Shown: positions 26,031 through 34,800 of the stretch, piece after piece
How positions within the stretch are numbered: position 1 is the stretch's first letter
Layout: the number at the start of each line of letters is the position of its first letter
Source: Halomonas sp.
Lineage (GTDB): Bacteria; Pseudomonadota; Gammaproteobacteria; Pseudomonadales; Halomonadaceae
DNA length: 37,407 bases
Direction of reading: 5' to 3'
NCBI GenBank assembly: GCA_020201095.1
Contig: JAIVHM010000144.1
Span: 1-37,407, forward strand
Notes under the pieces: model-generated
Told to the model about the DNA's origin: nothing
The model's database searches: none
Seen by the model: the letters and a program-made list of their open reading frames with translations, nothing else
Translations under genes and position numbers: made by a program

Positions 26031-26437
26031 TGGCGGAAAGCCAGGGACCGGCACAGCGTCTGTTCACCGCCGCCCGGCGCCTGCTGGGTAGCCTGTTGGC
26101 CACCGGCGAGACGCGCTTGCGTCTTGTCGTGGTGGAGCTCGAGGAGGAGCGGGTCCGGCTGGTGGGCCTGCTGCTGATTGTAGGGCTCAGCCTGATTCTA
26201 TTGATGCTCGGCATCGGGGTACTGGCTACCCTGGTGATCGCCGCCTTTTGGGACAGCTATCGGCTGACCGCCATCGGCGTCAGCGCCGGCGTGCTGCTGG
26301 GCGGCGGCGTGCTGCTGGCGCTGCGGGCGCTGCAGCTGGCCAAGCGGCGCACGTTGCTGGCCAGCACGTTGAAGCACCTGGCTACCGACCGCGAGTTGGT
26401 CGAGCAGGACCGCCTGGAGGAACGTCATGAGCGCTGA
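26030..26437 (+). CDS. YqjE/phage holin superfamily III-like membrane protein
   Basis: A 135-residue protein with an amphipathic N-terminus, then two hydrophobic segments at about 42-68 (LLLIVGLSLILLMLGIGVL) and 80-100 (GVSAGVLLGGGVLLALRA), and a charged tail. This is the YqjE / putative holin-X pattern. Despite the holin label, the family is usually encoded beside yqjD and not in prophages, and no phage genes are present here. The function is unknown. It overlaps both neighbours. Confidence 0.85.
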   Translation: MAESQGPAQRLFTAARRLLGSLLATGETRLRLVVVELEEERVRLVGLLLIVGLSLILLMLGIGVLATLVIAAFWDSYRLTAIGVSAGVLLGGGVLLALRALQLAKRRTLLASTLKHLATDRELVEQDRLEERHER

Positions 26438-26747
26438 TTCCCTATCGCAGCCGCCACGCCGTAGCGAGGTGCCGAAGCTCTCCCGCGGAGAACACAAGGC
26501 GCATTTGGAAGCCAGGATCGAGCAGCAGCGTATCGATATCCTGGTGGAGGCGAGCCGCTACCGCGAAGCAAGCCGCCCCATCGACGAGGGCTGGCAGACG
26601 CTGATGCGTTTCAAAGTGCCGCTCATGGTTCTGGGCGGTGCGCTGCTATTAAAGAGCGCCCGCCACCCGAACACTCTGATGCGGGTCGTCAAGCGGCTGG
26701 CAGCTGGCGGCCTGCTGCTGAGACGCGCTCGTCGCATGCTGCTCTGA
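26427..26747 (+). CDS. YqjK-like small membrane protein
   Basis: A 106-residue protein with a basic, helical N-terminal half (residues 18-45 rich in Arg, Glu and Gln), a weak hydrophobic segment around 64-76 (VPLMVLGGALLL) and a basic C-terminus. Position three in the set and overall look match YqjK-like proteins, but similarity in this family is low, so the label rests mainly on context. It overlaps the previous gene by 11 bases and ends 4 bases before the convergent barstar gene. Confidence 0.72.
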   Translation: MSADSLSQPPRRSEVPKLSRGEHKAHLEARIEQQRIDILVEASRYREASRPIDEGWQTLMRFKVPLMVLGGALLLKSARHPNTLMRVVKRLAAGGLLLRRARRMLL

Positions 26748-26751
26748 TTCC

Positions 26752-27252
26752 CTACCCCGTCTCCTCCCCCAGCGCCGAACCCGGTAGGGGCGGCACCGTC
26801 GCCAGCCACTCCGGCACCTGGCCGGCATCGTCGTCCTCTTCGCCCCAAACGCCATTCTCGACCATCAGGACTGCCAAGGACTTCCCCCGGGCCGCCCAGT
26901 GATGGCAGGCATCGCTAAGCAGCTCCAGAAAAATGGCCATGGCCACGCCGTCGGCCGGGGCTGCGGGCACCAGGATCACCCGCGCCTTGCCCGCCTTCCA
27001 GCCGAGTTCCGTCAGACAGTCCCAGGCCGCATCCCAGTTGCGGCCGAAGTGGGCGGGAAAGGCCAGGCTCACCGCCAGGGCATCCAGCAGCGTTTCACGA
27101 TTCCAGCGCCAGGGCGCGGGCAGGCAGTGCCAGCAAAGACCATCGGATTCTCCGAGACCCTGGGCCTGCGATAACGCCACACGATAGATACCGCCATGGA
27201 CGGGGTTGGCCAAAAAAAGCGACAGCGCCTCTCCGGAGGATCTCAAGGTCAT
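26752..27252 (-). CDS. Barstar family ribonuclease inhibitor
   Basis: A 166-residue barstar-like protein, longer than the 89-residue Bacillus amyloliquefaciens barstar because of N- and C-terminal extensions. The core is recognisable as LAVSLAFPAHFGRNWDAAWDCL near 58-80, matching the tyrosine/asparagine/tryptophan helix region of barstar that plugs the RNase active site. No signal peptide is present, so it stays in the cytoplasm. The start overlaps the stop of the ribonuclease gene by four bases (ATGA), and the nuclease is made first. Protection of the producer against its own RNase is the known role of the family. Confidence 0.87.
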   Translation of the reverse strand: MTLRSSGEALSLFLANPVHGGIYRVALSQAQGLGESDGLCWHCLPAPWRWNRETLLDALAVSLAFPAHFGRNWDAAWDCLTELGWKAGKARVILVPAAPADGVAMAIFLELLSDACHHWAARGKSLAVLMVENGVWGEEDDDAGQVPEWLATVPPLPGSALGEETG

Positions 27253-27632
27253 CGACGATCCTCCAGCACCCGGAATGAGGCGTAGTGATCATCGGTATAG
27301 TAGAAGATTTCCGGCGGGTTTCCGCCGGTGACGATGCGACGAGCGCCTCGGTGGGACAGCCCCGGGGTCTCGACGGTGTACTCGCGGTAGTAGCCCCGGG
27401 GGCGCTGGGGCAACAGCCGCTCGCGATTATGAAAGGTCGTGGCGTCCTGAGCATGCGGAAAGGGCCCACCCCGCTCGATCAACCGCAGCGTTTCATCAAC
27501 CTGGATCTGGCCCGAAGGGCGCTGTTCAACGGGGGCAGGCTCCCCGGACCCGGATCCGAACCATGACCCCAGCTCCTCGAACTGGGAGAAGCCTAGCAGG
27601 GCCACTAAAGCGATCAGCAGTATCTTCTTCAT
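27249..27632 (-). CDS. Secreted ribonuclease, barnase/RNase Sa family
   Basis: A 127-residue N1/T1-type guanyl-preferring ribonuclease. Residues 1 to about 17 form a signal peptide or membrane anchor, and a short Gly/Ser/Pro-rich spacer follows. The catalytic domain from about 50 to 124 aligns by eye with RNase Sa: FHNRE, then YYREYTV with the general base Glu84, Arg95 and Arg99 in SHRGARRIVTG, and His116 in DDHYASF. All key catalytic residues are therefore present and the enzyme should be active. It cleaves RNA outside the cytoplasm. The overlapping barstar gene supports the identification. Confidence 0.92.
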   Translation of the reverse strand: MKKILLIALVALLGFSQFEELGSWFGSGSGEPAPVEQRPSGQIQVDETLRLIERGGPFPHAQDATTFHNRERLLPQRPRGYYREYTVETPGLSHRGARRIVTGGNPPEIFYYTDDHYASFRVLEDRR

Positions 27633-27782
27633 GGTCTTCTCGAGGCAGATAAACAGGTGTTAGCCATCATGCCGTGAGACGTTGACGCCCACCAGCCGCA
27701 GATGACGCTGACCGCTGGATCGCGCTATGGTGAAAAGCGGCGCTAGGCCACCCGTTGACTCCGATAACGCAAGGACACTGCC

Positions 27783-28238
27783 ATGCCCATCGCTATTACC
27801 CTGCACGTGCTCGCCTCCGTCCTCTGGGTGGGCGGGATGTTCTTCGCCTGGATGGTACTGCGGCCAGTGGCGGCCGGTCTGCTTGAGCCGCCGGCTCGTC
27901 TGGCGCTGTGGCGCGGCGTCTTCGCCGGCTTCTTCCCCTGGGTATGGGCGTCCGTGGGAGTGCTGCTGGTCACCGGGCTGTGGATGCTGTTCGCGGTGTT
28001 CGGTGGCATGGCCGGAGCGCGCTGGCACATCCACCTGATGCTGCTGTTGGGCCTGGCGATGATGGCGATTTTCCTGCACCTCTGGTTTGCCCCCTATCGC
28101 CGGCTGTGCCGCGCGGTAGATGACGCCGACTGGCCCGAGGGCGGTCGCCAGCTCGGCCAGATACGCCGAATGATCGGGCTGAACCTGATTCTCGGTCTGC
28201 TCACCGTCGCCATCGCCAGCGGCGGACGCTATATGTGA
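27783..28238 (+). CDS. CopD-like integral membrane protein
   Basis: A 151-residue protein with four hydrophobic segments (about 3-30, 47-73, 80-103, 130-148). Conserved histidines in the first (ITLHVLASVLWVGGMFF) and third (HIHLMLLLGLAM) segments are as in the CopD/DUF4149-like group of putative copper or haem-related membrane proteins. AAGGA lies 7 nt before the ATG. It stands alone and diverges from the RNase-barstar pair. The molecular role is not established. Confidence 0.8.
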   Translation: MPIAITLHVLASVLWVGGMFFAWMVLRPVAAGLLEPPARLALWRGVFAGFFPWVWASVGVLLVTGLWMLFAVFGGMAGARWHIHLMLLLGLAMMAIFLHLWFAPYRRLCRAVDDADWPEGGRQLGQIRRMIGLNLILGLLTVAIASGGRYM

Positions 28239-28388
28239 AGGGCGGCGTCATGCAGAGCATCGTCCCCACCGCAGTCGACTGTCAGAAAAATGTCATCTTA
28301 TGGATTCGTGAAACTGCTAATGTACTGCAGCAACGTGCCTACCTGAAGGCAATGCGGTAAACGGGGAAGAATTGGGGGGAGGCACGCC

Positions 28389-29123
28389 ATGCGAATGTTG
28401 GCGCTTTACAGCATCAAGGGCGGGGTCGGCAAGACCGCCTCGGCGGTGAATCTTGCCGCCGAAGCCGCCGCGGCTGGATGGCGAGTTCTGCTGTGGGACC
28501 TCGATCCCCAAGCGGCCACCACTTTCTACCTTCGCGCCAAGCCGAAGGTTCGTGGCGGTATAGAACGGCTGGTCAAGGGTGATGCCGCTTTCCACAAGGT
28601 GATCCGGGCCACCGAGATCGAACGCCTCGACCTGCTCCCCGCCGCGCTGGCCTCACGGGATCTTGATCACCTGCTGGCCGCCCAGCGCGAGAATCAGCTG
28701 CGACGAATCCTCAAGCCGATTCGCGACGACTACGACCTGGTCATCCTGGACTGCCCGCCCAGCCTCTCGACCCTTTCAGAGAGCGTGTTCGCCAGCGTCG
28801 ATGCCCTGCTGGTGCCCATCGTGCCCACGGTGCTCTCGGTACGCACCCTGGAACAGCTGCGCGACTTCCTGGATGAGCGCGATATCCCCTGCCAGGTATG
28901 GCCCTTCGTGACCCTGGCGGACCGACGTCGCACCCTGCACCGAGAAACCATTGCCGCGCTGCCGGAACGCTGGCCCCTGCGACTCTCCACGTCCATTCCC
29001 AGCGCCAGCGTGGTGGAGCGCATGGGGGTGGAGCGCGCTCCGCTACGCCAGTTTGCCCCCGCGACCCCAGCGGCCCGAGCCTACCGGGCACTGTGGCAGG
29101 AGATCGCCCAGCGCCTGGAATAG
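28389..29123 (+). CDS. Orphan ParA/MinD-like ATPase
   Basis: A 244-residue deviant Walker A ATPase of the ParA family. KGGVGKTA is at 10-17 with the signature Lys10 and catalytic Lys15, and the last position is Ala where most ParA proteins have Thr. DLDPQAATTFYL at about 38-49 is the A' motif and VILDCPPSLS the Walker B. ParA ATPases position DNA or protein cargo, but no parB, centromere-like repeat or chemotaxis gene adjoins, so the cargo is unknown. GGGGGAGG precedes the ATG by 6 nt. The TAG stop lies in the first unit of a 12-bp tandem repeat. Confidence 0.88.
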   Translation: MRMLALYSIKGGVGKTASAVNLAAEAAAAGWRVLLWDLDPQAATTFYLRAKPKVRGGIERLVKGDAAFHKVIRATEIERLDLLPAALASRDLDHLLAAQRENQLRRILKPIRDDYDLVILDCPPSLSTLSESVFASVDALLVPIVPTVLSVRTLEQLRDFLDERDIPCQVWPFVTLADRRRTLHRETIAALPERWPLRLSTSIPSASVVERMGVERAPLRQFAPATPAARAYRALWQEIAQRLE

Positions 29124-29210
29124 CCCCTGGAATAGCCCCTGGAATAGCCCCTGGAATAGCACCTGGAATAGCACCTGGAATAGCGCTTGGAAGAGCCCCC
29201 GGAATCGCCG
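29115..29210. repeat. 12-bp tandem repeat carrying in-frame stop codons
   Basis: Eight 12-bp units of CTGGAATAGCCC type run from 29115 to 29210, the last two degenerate. Unit one contains the last codons and TAG stop of the ParA gene. Because 12 is a multiple of three, units one to six each place a TAG in the parA frame. The array ends 14 bases before the stop of the convergent flavoprotein gene. Confidence 0.9.
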
Positions 29211-29223
29211 CTCGGCGCAGCCC

Positions 29224-30414
29224 TCAAATCGCACCGCCGCAGGCCACCCCGCTGGCCCAGGCCCACTGGAAGTTATGCCCGCCGAGCTCGCCGGTAACGT
29301 CGAGCACCTCGCCAATGAAACGCAGCTGGGGCAAGCCCTCCACCGCAAAGGTCTTCGACGACACTGCCCGGGTGTCAACCCCGCCCATGGTCACTTCGGC
29401 CGTGCGCCAGCCCTCGGTGCCCGCCGGTTTGATTCGCCAGTCACCGAGATGAGCCGCCCAGGCGGCCAGCTCGGCGTTTCCCCGTTCGGCGAGCACGCCG
29501 TCTCCGCCGTGCCACTCGACCAGCGCCTGGGCCAGACGCCTGGGCAACTGCTCGGCCAGCCAGCTGGAGAGCTGGCGTTTGGGGGTCTCCCGGCGGGCGA
29601 TGCTCAGCGCTTCCAAAGCATCTATCCCCGGCAGCAGGTCGATGGCCAGTTCGTCGCCCGGCTCCCAGACGCTTGAGATCTGCAGCATCCCCGGCCCCGA
29701 CAGCCCGCGGTGGGTGAAGAGCAGGGGCTCTCGGTAGTGGCCGCGGGGCTCCCCGGCACGTAGAGCACGCACGGAAACATCGCAGGCCACCCCGGCCAGG
29801 GCCTCGGCCCGCGCTTTCCACCGAGAGGTCAGGGTGAAAGGCACCAGCGCCGGGCGTGTTTCGGTCACGGAGAGCCCAAACTGACGGGCAATATCGTAGC
29901 CAAAGCCGGTGGCGCCCATGCTGGGAATAGAGAGCCCGCCGGTCGCCACCACCAGGGCACCGCAGTCGATGGCGCCCGACGAGGTCACCAACCGCATGCC
30001 CTCGCCGTGGCGCTCGATGCGCTCCACGGAGGTCTTGAGTCGCAGCTCCACTCCGGCCCATTCGCATTCGGTGAGCAGCACCCGCACGATCTCCTTGGCC
30101 GAATCCGCGCAGAACAGCTGCCCCGGGGTCTTCTCCACGTAGTCGACGCCGTGGCGCTCCACCAGCTCAACGAAGTGCTCCGGACGGTAGCGCTTCAGCG
30201 CCGAGATGCAGAAGTGGGGATTATCCGAAAAGAAATTGGCCGGCGCGGAATTCAGATGGGTGAAGTTGCAGCGCCCCCCGCCGGACATCAGGATCTTGCG
30301 ACCGGCACGATTGGCATGGTCGATCACCAAGACCCGCCGCCCTGCGTAACCCGCCGTCAGGGCGCACATCAGCCCGGCGGCACCCGCTCCAACGATCACC
30401 GCATCATAAGTCAT
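29224..30414 (-). CDS. BaiN/HI0933-type FAD-dependent oxidoreductase
   Basis: A 396-residue flavoprotein of the YhiN/HI0933/BaiN group. The N-terminal dinucleotide fold reads VIVGAGAAGLMCAL (residues 6-19), followed by RAGRKILMSGGGRCNFTH, the family hallmark. The C-terminus has the second FAD signature GEVLDVTGELGGHNFQWAWASG. Family members are mostly uncharacterised, and one is linked to bile acid reduction in gut bacteria, which does not apply here. The frame is open 41 codons upstream, but those residues are unlike the family and MTYDAVIVGAG is the standard start. It converges on the ParA gene. Confidence 0.92.
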   Translation of the reverse strand: MTYDAVIVGAGAAGLMCALTAGYAGRRVLVIDHANRAGRKILMSGGGRCNFTHLNSAPANFFSDNPHFCISALKRYRPEHFVELVERHGVDYVEKTPGQLFCADSAKEIVRVLLTECEWAGVELRLKTSVERIERHGEGMRLVTSSGAIDCGALVVATGGLSIPSMGATGFGYDIARQFGLSVTETRPALVPFTLTSRWKARAEALAGVACDVSVRALRAGEPRGHYREPLLFTHRGLSGPGMLQISSVWEPGDELAIDLLPGIDALEALSIARRETPKRQLSSWLAEQLPRRLAQALVEWHGGDGVLAERGNAELAAWAAHLGDWRIKPAGTEGWRTAEVTMGGVDTRAVSSKTFAVEGLPQLRFIGEVLDVTGELGGHNFQWAWASGVACGGAI

Positions 30415-30530
30415 GGTCACTCCCGGCCGCGTCTCAAGGAGGCGCATTCTAGCAGGCCAGCGACATCCTGTTGATGAGCGCCGCGTTGCCGGCCTGATAC
30501 ATAAGGCCGGGTTAACAGCGATGGAACCAA

Positions 30531-30547
30531 TGTACAATTCTTGTACA
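30531..30547. promoter_or_regulatory. Perfect dyad operator upstream of the RND pump
   Basis: TGTACAA-TTC-TTGTACA is a perfect inverted repeat of 7-bp arms, 143 bases before the adaptor gene start. Its form is that expected of a homodimeric repressor such as a TetR-family protein. A second imperfect dyad TGTGA-N7-TCACA follows at 30571-30587. No regulator gene lies next to the pump within the window. Confidence 0.55.
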
Positions 30548-30689
30548 CTAACCGGCGTCAGCCAGTCGATTGTGAATTATTGTCACAGTGTCGACGGGTA
30601 TAGTGGCTAGCCTGTAAAGGACTCGGCCGCGGGCATGACGCCCACCGATGCTGTGTCATCTTCTCCCGGCCATTCAACCAAGAGCTCCC

Positions 30690-31802
30690 ATGACCGTCTC
30701 ATCGCCGTTCTTCCGCCGTATGTTCCCCCGAGCGCTCTCCGCCCTGCTGGCGATGATCATCGTGCTGCATGTCGCCTCGACTACTGCCGGCGCTCAGCAA
30801 ACGACGGCAGTGATTGGCGCTCGGGTGAGCCTGGAACCCTGGTCCGACCCGCTGGAGGCGCTGGGCACCCTGCGCGCCGATGAGAGCGTGACGCTGTCCG
30901 CTACCGTCACCGACACCGTTGTCGAGGTCAATTTCCGCGACGGTCAGATCGTCGAAGCTGGTCGGCTGTTGGTACGCCTGCAGGATGACGAGCAGCAGGC
31001 CCAGCTGCGCGCCGCCCAGGCTCAGCGCGACGAGCGCCGCGCCACGGTGAACCGCCTAGCCCAGCTGCAGACTCGCAATCTCGCCCCGCGAGCCGACGTG
31101 GAAGATGCCCAGGCACGGCTGCGCCAGGTCGAGGCGGAAATCCAGGGGCTGGAGGCGCGGCTGCGCAACTACCAAGTGCGCGCCCCCTTCGATGGCGTAG
31201 TGGGCTTTCGCAACATCAGCGTGGGCAGCCTGGTCACACCGGGCACCGAGCTCGTGACGCTGGATAAGGTCGATGTGGTAAAGCTCGACTTCAACGTACC
31301 AGAGGTGTTTCTGGGGATTCTCGAGCCTGGGCTGCCCCTGGTGGCACGCAGCGTGGCGTTTCCCGACGAGCGTTTTGAAGGGCAGGTGGAAAATGTTGGC
31401 AGCCGAGTCGACCCGGTCAGCCGAAGTGCCACGGTGCGTGCAGAGCTGCCCAACCCAGAACTGCGCCTGCGCCCCGGCATGCTGATGGAGGTCGTTGTTC
31501 AGCGCAGCCAGCGCCAGGCCGTGGTGGTACCGGAGGCCGCCCTTGTCCCCAGCGGTGGCCGCCAGTTCGTGCTAGTGGTCGACGAGCAGAACGAAAACCG
31601 CATAGAGCGCCGCGAGGTGCAGGTGGGCGAGCGGCGTACCGGCCAGGCGGAAATTCTTGAAGGGCTCGAGGCCGGAGAGCTGCTGGTGGCCCACGGCGTT
31701 CAGCGGGTCCGCGAGGGCGACAATGTGCGCCTGCTCGGGATCACCGACGACACCACCTCGGTGAGCGAGATCCTCGCGGCGTCACGCGAGGATCGTGGCT
31801 GA
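30690..31802 (+). CDS. RND efflux periplasmic adaptor subunit
   Basis: A 370-residue membrane fusion protein (HlyD/AcrA group). A hydrophobic N-terminal segment ends near TTAGAQQ and serves as signal or anchor. The split lipoyl domain is visible as ADESVTLSATVTDTVVEVNFRDGQIV and later VRAPFDGVVGFRNISVGSLVTPG (cited as landmarks VEVNFRDGQIVEAG and RAPFDGVVGF), enclosing a coiled-coil hairpin. Beta-barrel and proximal domains follow. Starts at 30648 and 30720 are also possible; 30690 leaves a normal signal. Its stop overlaps the permease start by one base (TGATG). It bridges the inner-membrane pump to an outer-membrane channel. Confidence 0.9.
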   Translation: MTVSSPFFRRMFPRALSALLAMIIVLHVASTTAGAQQTTAVIGARVSLEPWSDPLEALGTLRADESVTLSATVTDTVVEVNFRDGQIVEAGRLLVRLQDDEQQAQLRAAQAQRDERRATVNRLAQLQTRNLAPRADVEDAQARLRQVEAEIQGLEARLRNYQVRAPFDGVVGFRNISVGSLVTPGTELVTLDKVDVVKLDFNVPEVFLGILEPGLPLVARSVAFPDERFEGQVENVGSRVDPVSRSATVRAELPNPELRLRPGMLMEVVVQRSQRQAVVVPEAALVPSGGRQFVLVVDEQNENRIERREVQVGERRTGQAEILEGLEAGELLVAHGVQRVREGDNVRLLGITDDTTSVSEILAASREDRG

Positions 31803-34800
31803 TGCGTCTCTCCGATCTATCTGTCCAGCGGCCAGTACTGGCCACCGTACTGGCGCTGCTGATTGTCGCCTTTGGTCTGTTGGCCATGCAGCGCCTGCCG
31901 CTGCAGGAGTACCCGTCCATCGATCCGCCGGTGGTCAGCATCGATACTCGCTATCCCGGGGCTTCCGCCAGCGTGGTGGAAACACGCATCACCCAGCTGC
32001 TGGAGGATCGTATTGCCGGGGTGGAAGGCATAGAACTGATCACCTCCTCCAGCGAGGATGGCCGCTCGCGAATCAACGTCGAATTTCGACTCGACATGAA
32101 CATCGACGCTGCCGCCAACGACATCCGCGATCGGATCTCAGGAGCCCTGCGCAACCTTCCCGACGAGGCCGACCCGCCCGAGGTTCAGAAGGCCGATTCC
32201 AGTGAAGATGTGGTGGTGTGGCTTGCGCTTTCCGGCGACGGCTACAGCATTCCTGAATTGACCGACTATGCCGACCGCTACCTGGTCGATGGCTTCTCGG
32301 TGCTGCCTGGCGTGTCTCGGGTACGCATCGGTGGAGGCAACGAATATGCCATGCGGGTGTGGGTCGATCGCAATGCCCTGGCCGCACGCAATCTCACGGT
32401 GAGCGACGTGGAGAGCGCTCTGCGTGCTGAAAACGTGGAGCTGCCCGCCGGCGCCATCGAGTCTAGCGAGCGCCAGTTTATCGTGCGACTGCCACGGAGT
32501 TTCAACCAGCCGGACGATTTCGACCGCCTCGCCCTCACCCAGGGGGAAGACGGGTATCTGGTGCGGCTGTCCGACGTGGCCCGAGTAGAGATCGGGTCGG
32601 TGGAAGACCGCTCCGTCTTTCGAGCCAACGGCGTGCCCATGGTGGGGTTGGGCATCATGAAACAGTCCACCGCCAACGTGCTGGAGGTCTCGCGTGGGGT
32701 CCAGAAGGAACTTGAGCGCGTCCAGTCGAGCCTGCCTGAGGACATGACGCTGAGCCTCAACTATGACGCCTCGGTGTTCGTGGCCGGTGCGATCAAGCAG
32801 GTTGTGCTGACGCTGTTTATCGCCATGGGCCTGGTGGTGGTGGTGATCTTCATGTTTCTGGGGAACGTGCGCACCACCCTGATCCCCGCAGTGACCGTGC
32901 CGGTAGCGATTATCGGCGCCTTCATGGCCCTGGCGCTGATGGGCTTCTCTATCAATTTGCTGACCCTGCTTGCCCTGGTGCTGGCCATCGGCCTGATCGT
33001 CGACGATGCCATTGTGGTGCTGGAGAATATCCACCGGCGCATGCACGACTACGGCGAGACGCCCCTGGTCGCAGCCTTCAAGGGGACCCGCCAGATCGCC
33101 TTCGCGGTGATCGCCACTACCCTGGTACTGGTCGCCGTGTTTATACCGCTGGCGTTCCTGCAGGGCAACGTGGGCCGTCTGTTCTCGGAATTCGCCCTGA
33201 CCATGGCCGCCGCGGTGGCTATCTCCAGCGTTCTGGCGTTATCGCTGACGCCAATGATGGCCTCCAAGATCCTCAAGCCGAGCATGAACGACAGCCGCAT
33301 CGCCCGAGCCGTGCAGTGGCAGCTGGAGCTCACCCAGCGCCTTTATCGCACCCTGCTGATCTGGGTGCTCAAGGCGCGCCTGGCGGTGCTGGCGGTATTC
33401 GTGGCGCTGATCGCCGCCACCGTATGGCTGGCCGGGCTGCTGCCCAGTGAATACACCCCACAGGAGGACCGAGGAAGCTTCATCATCCTGGTCAACGGCC
33501 CTGAAGGCGCCACCTTCGACTACATCATGGATTATATGAACGAGATCGAGGCGCGCCTGCAGCCCATGTTGGAGAGTGGCGACATGGAGCGCGTGCTGAT
33601 CCGCGCGCCGCGAGGCTTCGGCAACATCGAGAACTTCAACAACGGCTTCGGCATTATTGGCCTCTCCGACTGGGGGCAGCGCCGCGACGCCTGGGCGATC
33701 ATGAGCGATGTGCGTCGCGAACTTGCTGGGCTGCCCGGCGTGCAGGCCTTCCCGGTGATGCGCCAAGGCTTCGGTCAGCGCATCAGCAAGCCCGTGGAGT
33801 TCGTGCTGGGCGGCGGCACCTATGAGGAGCTCGCCGAGTGGCGCGACACCCTGATGGCCCATGTCCGCGAGGACAATCCGCGGCTGATCGGCTTGGACAG
33901 CGACTACCGCGAGACCCAGCCCCAACTGCGGGTCGACATCGATTACGAGCGAGCCGCCTCGCTGGGCGTTACCGTCACCGAGATCGGCCGCACTCTTGAG
34001 GTTCTGTTGGGAGGCCGCAACGTCACCCGCTATATTGACAACGGCCAGGAGTACGACGTCATCGTCGAGGGCGAGCGCGGCAGCCAGTCGAGCCCGAGGG
34101 CGCTGGACAACATCCAGGTGCGCTCGTCACGCACCGGCGAGTTGATACCCCTGGCCAGCCTGGTGTCCTTCACTGACTTCGCCGGTGCCAGCACTCTCAA
34201 CCGCTTCAACCGTATCCGTTCAATCACCCTCGAGGCCAACCTGGCCGATGGCTACTCCCTGGGCGAGGCACTGGAGTATCTGGAGGCGGCCGCTGCCGAG
34301 CTGCTGCCAGCCCAGGTACAGACCGATGTCAGCGGTGCCTCACGGGACTTCGAGCGGGCCAGCGGCGCCACCACCTTCCTGCTGATCCTTGGCGCCCTGG
34401 TGGTATTCCTGGTGCTGGCCGCCCAGTTCGAAAGCTTCATCCACCCCTTCGTGATAATGCTCACCGTACCGCTCGCCATGAGCGGCGCCATGCTGGGACT
34501 CTTCGTCACCGGTCAATCGCTGAACATCTACAGCCAGGTGGGGCTGGTCATGCTGATTGGCCTGGCGTCCAAGAACGGCATCCTGATCGTGGAGTTCGCC
34601 AACCAATTACGCGACGAGGGCCTGGCCTTCCACGATGCCTTGATGGACGCCGCGGTGACCCGCCTGAGGCCAATTCTGATGACCGCGGTGACCACCATGG
34701 CCGGCTCCATCCCGCTGATCGTCTCGACAGGTGCCGGCGCCGAGTCGCGCATGGTAATCGGCACCGTGATACTCGCAGGCGTCGCCGCCGCCACCCTATT

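Noticed and set aside
26030-26437. Prophage holin
   Set aside because: The family name suggests phage, but the gene sits in a yqjD/yqjK-like operon and no endolysin or other phage gene is nearby.
30571-30587. CRP binding site TGTGA...TCACA
   Set aside because: The half-sites are separated by seven bases where CRP requires six, so it is kept only as an imperfect dyad.
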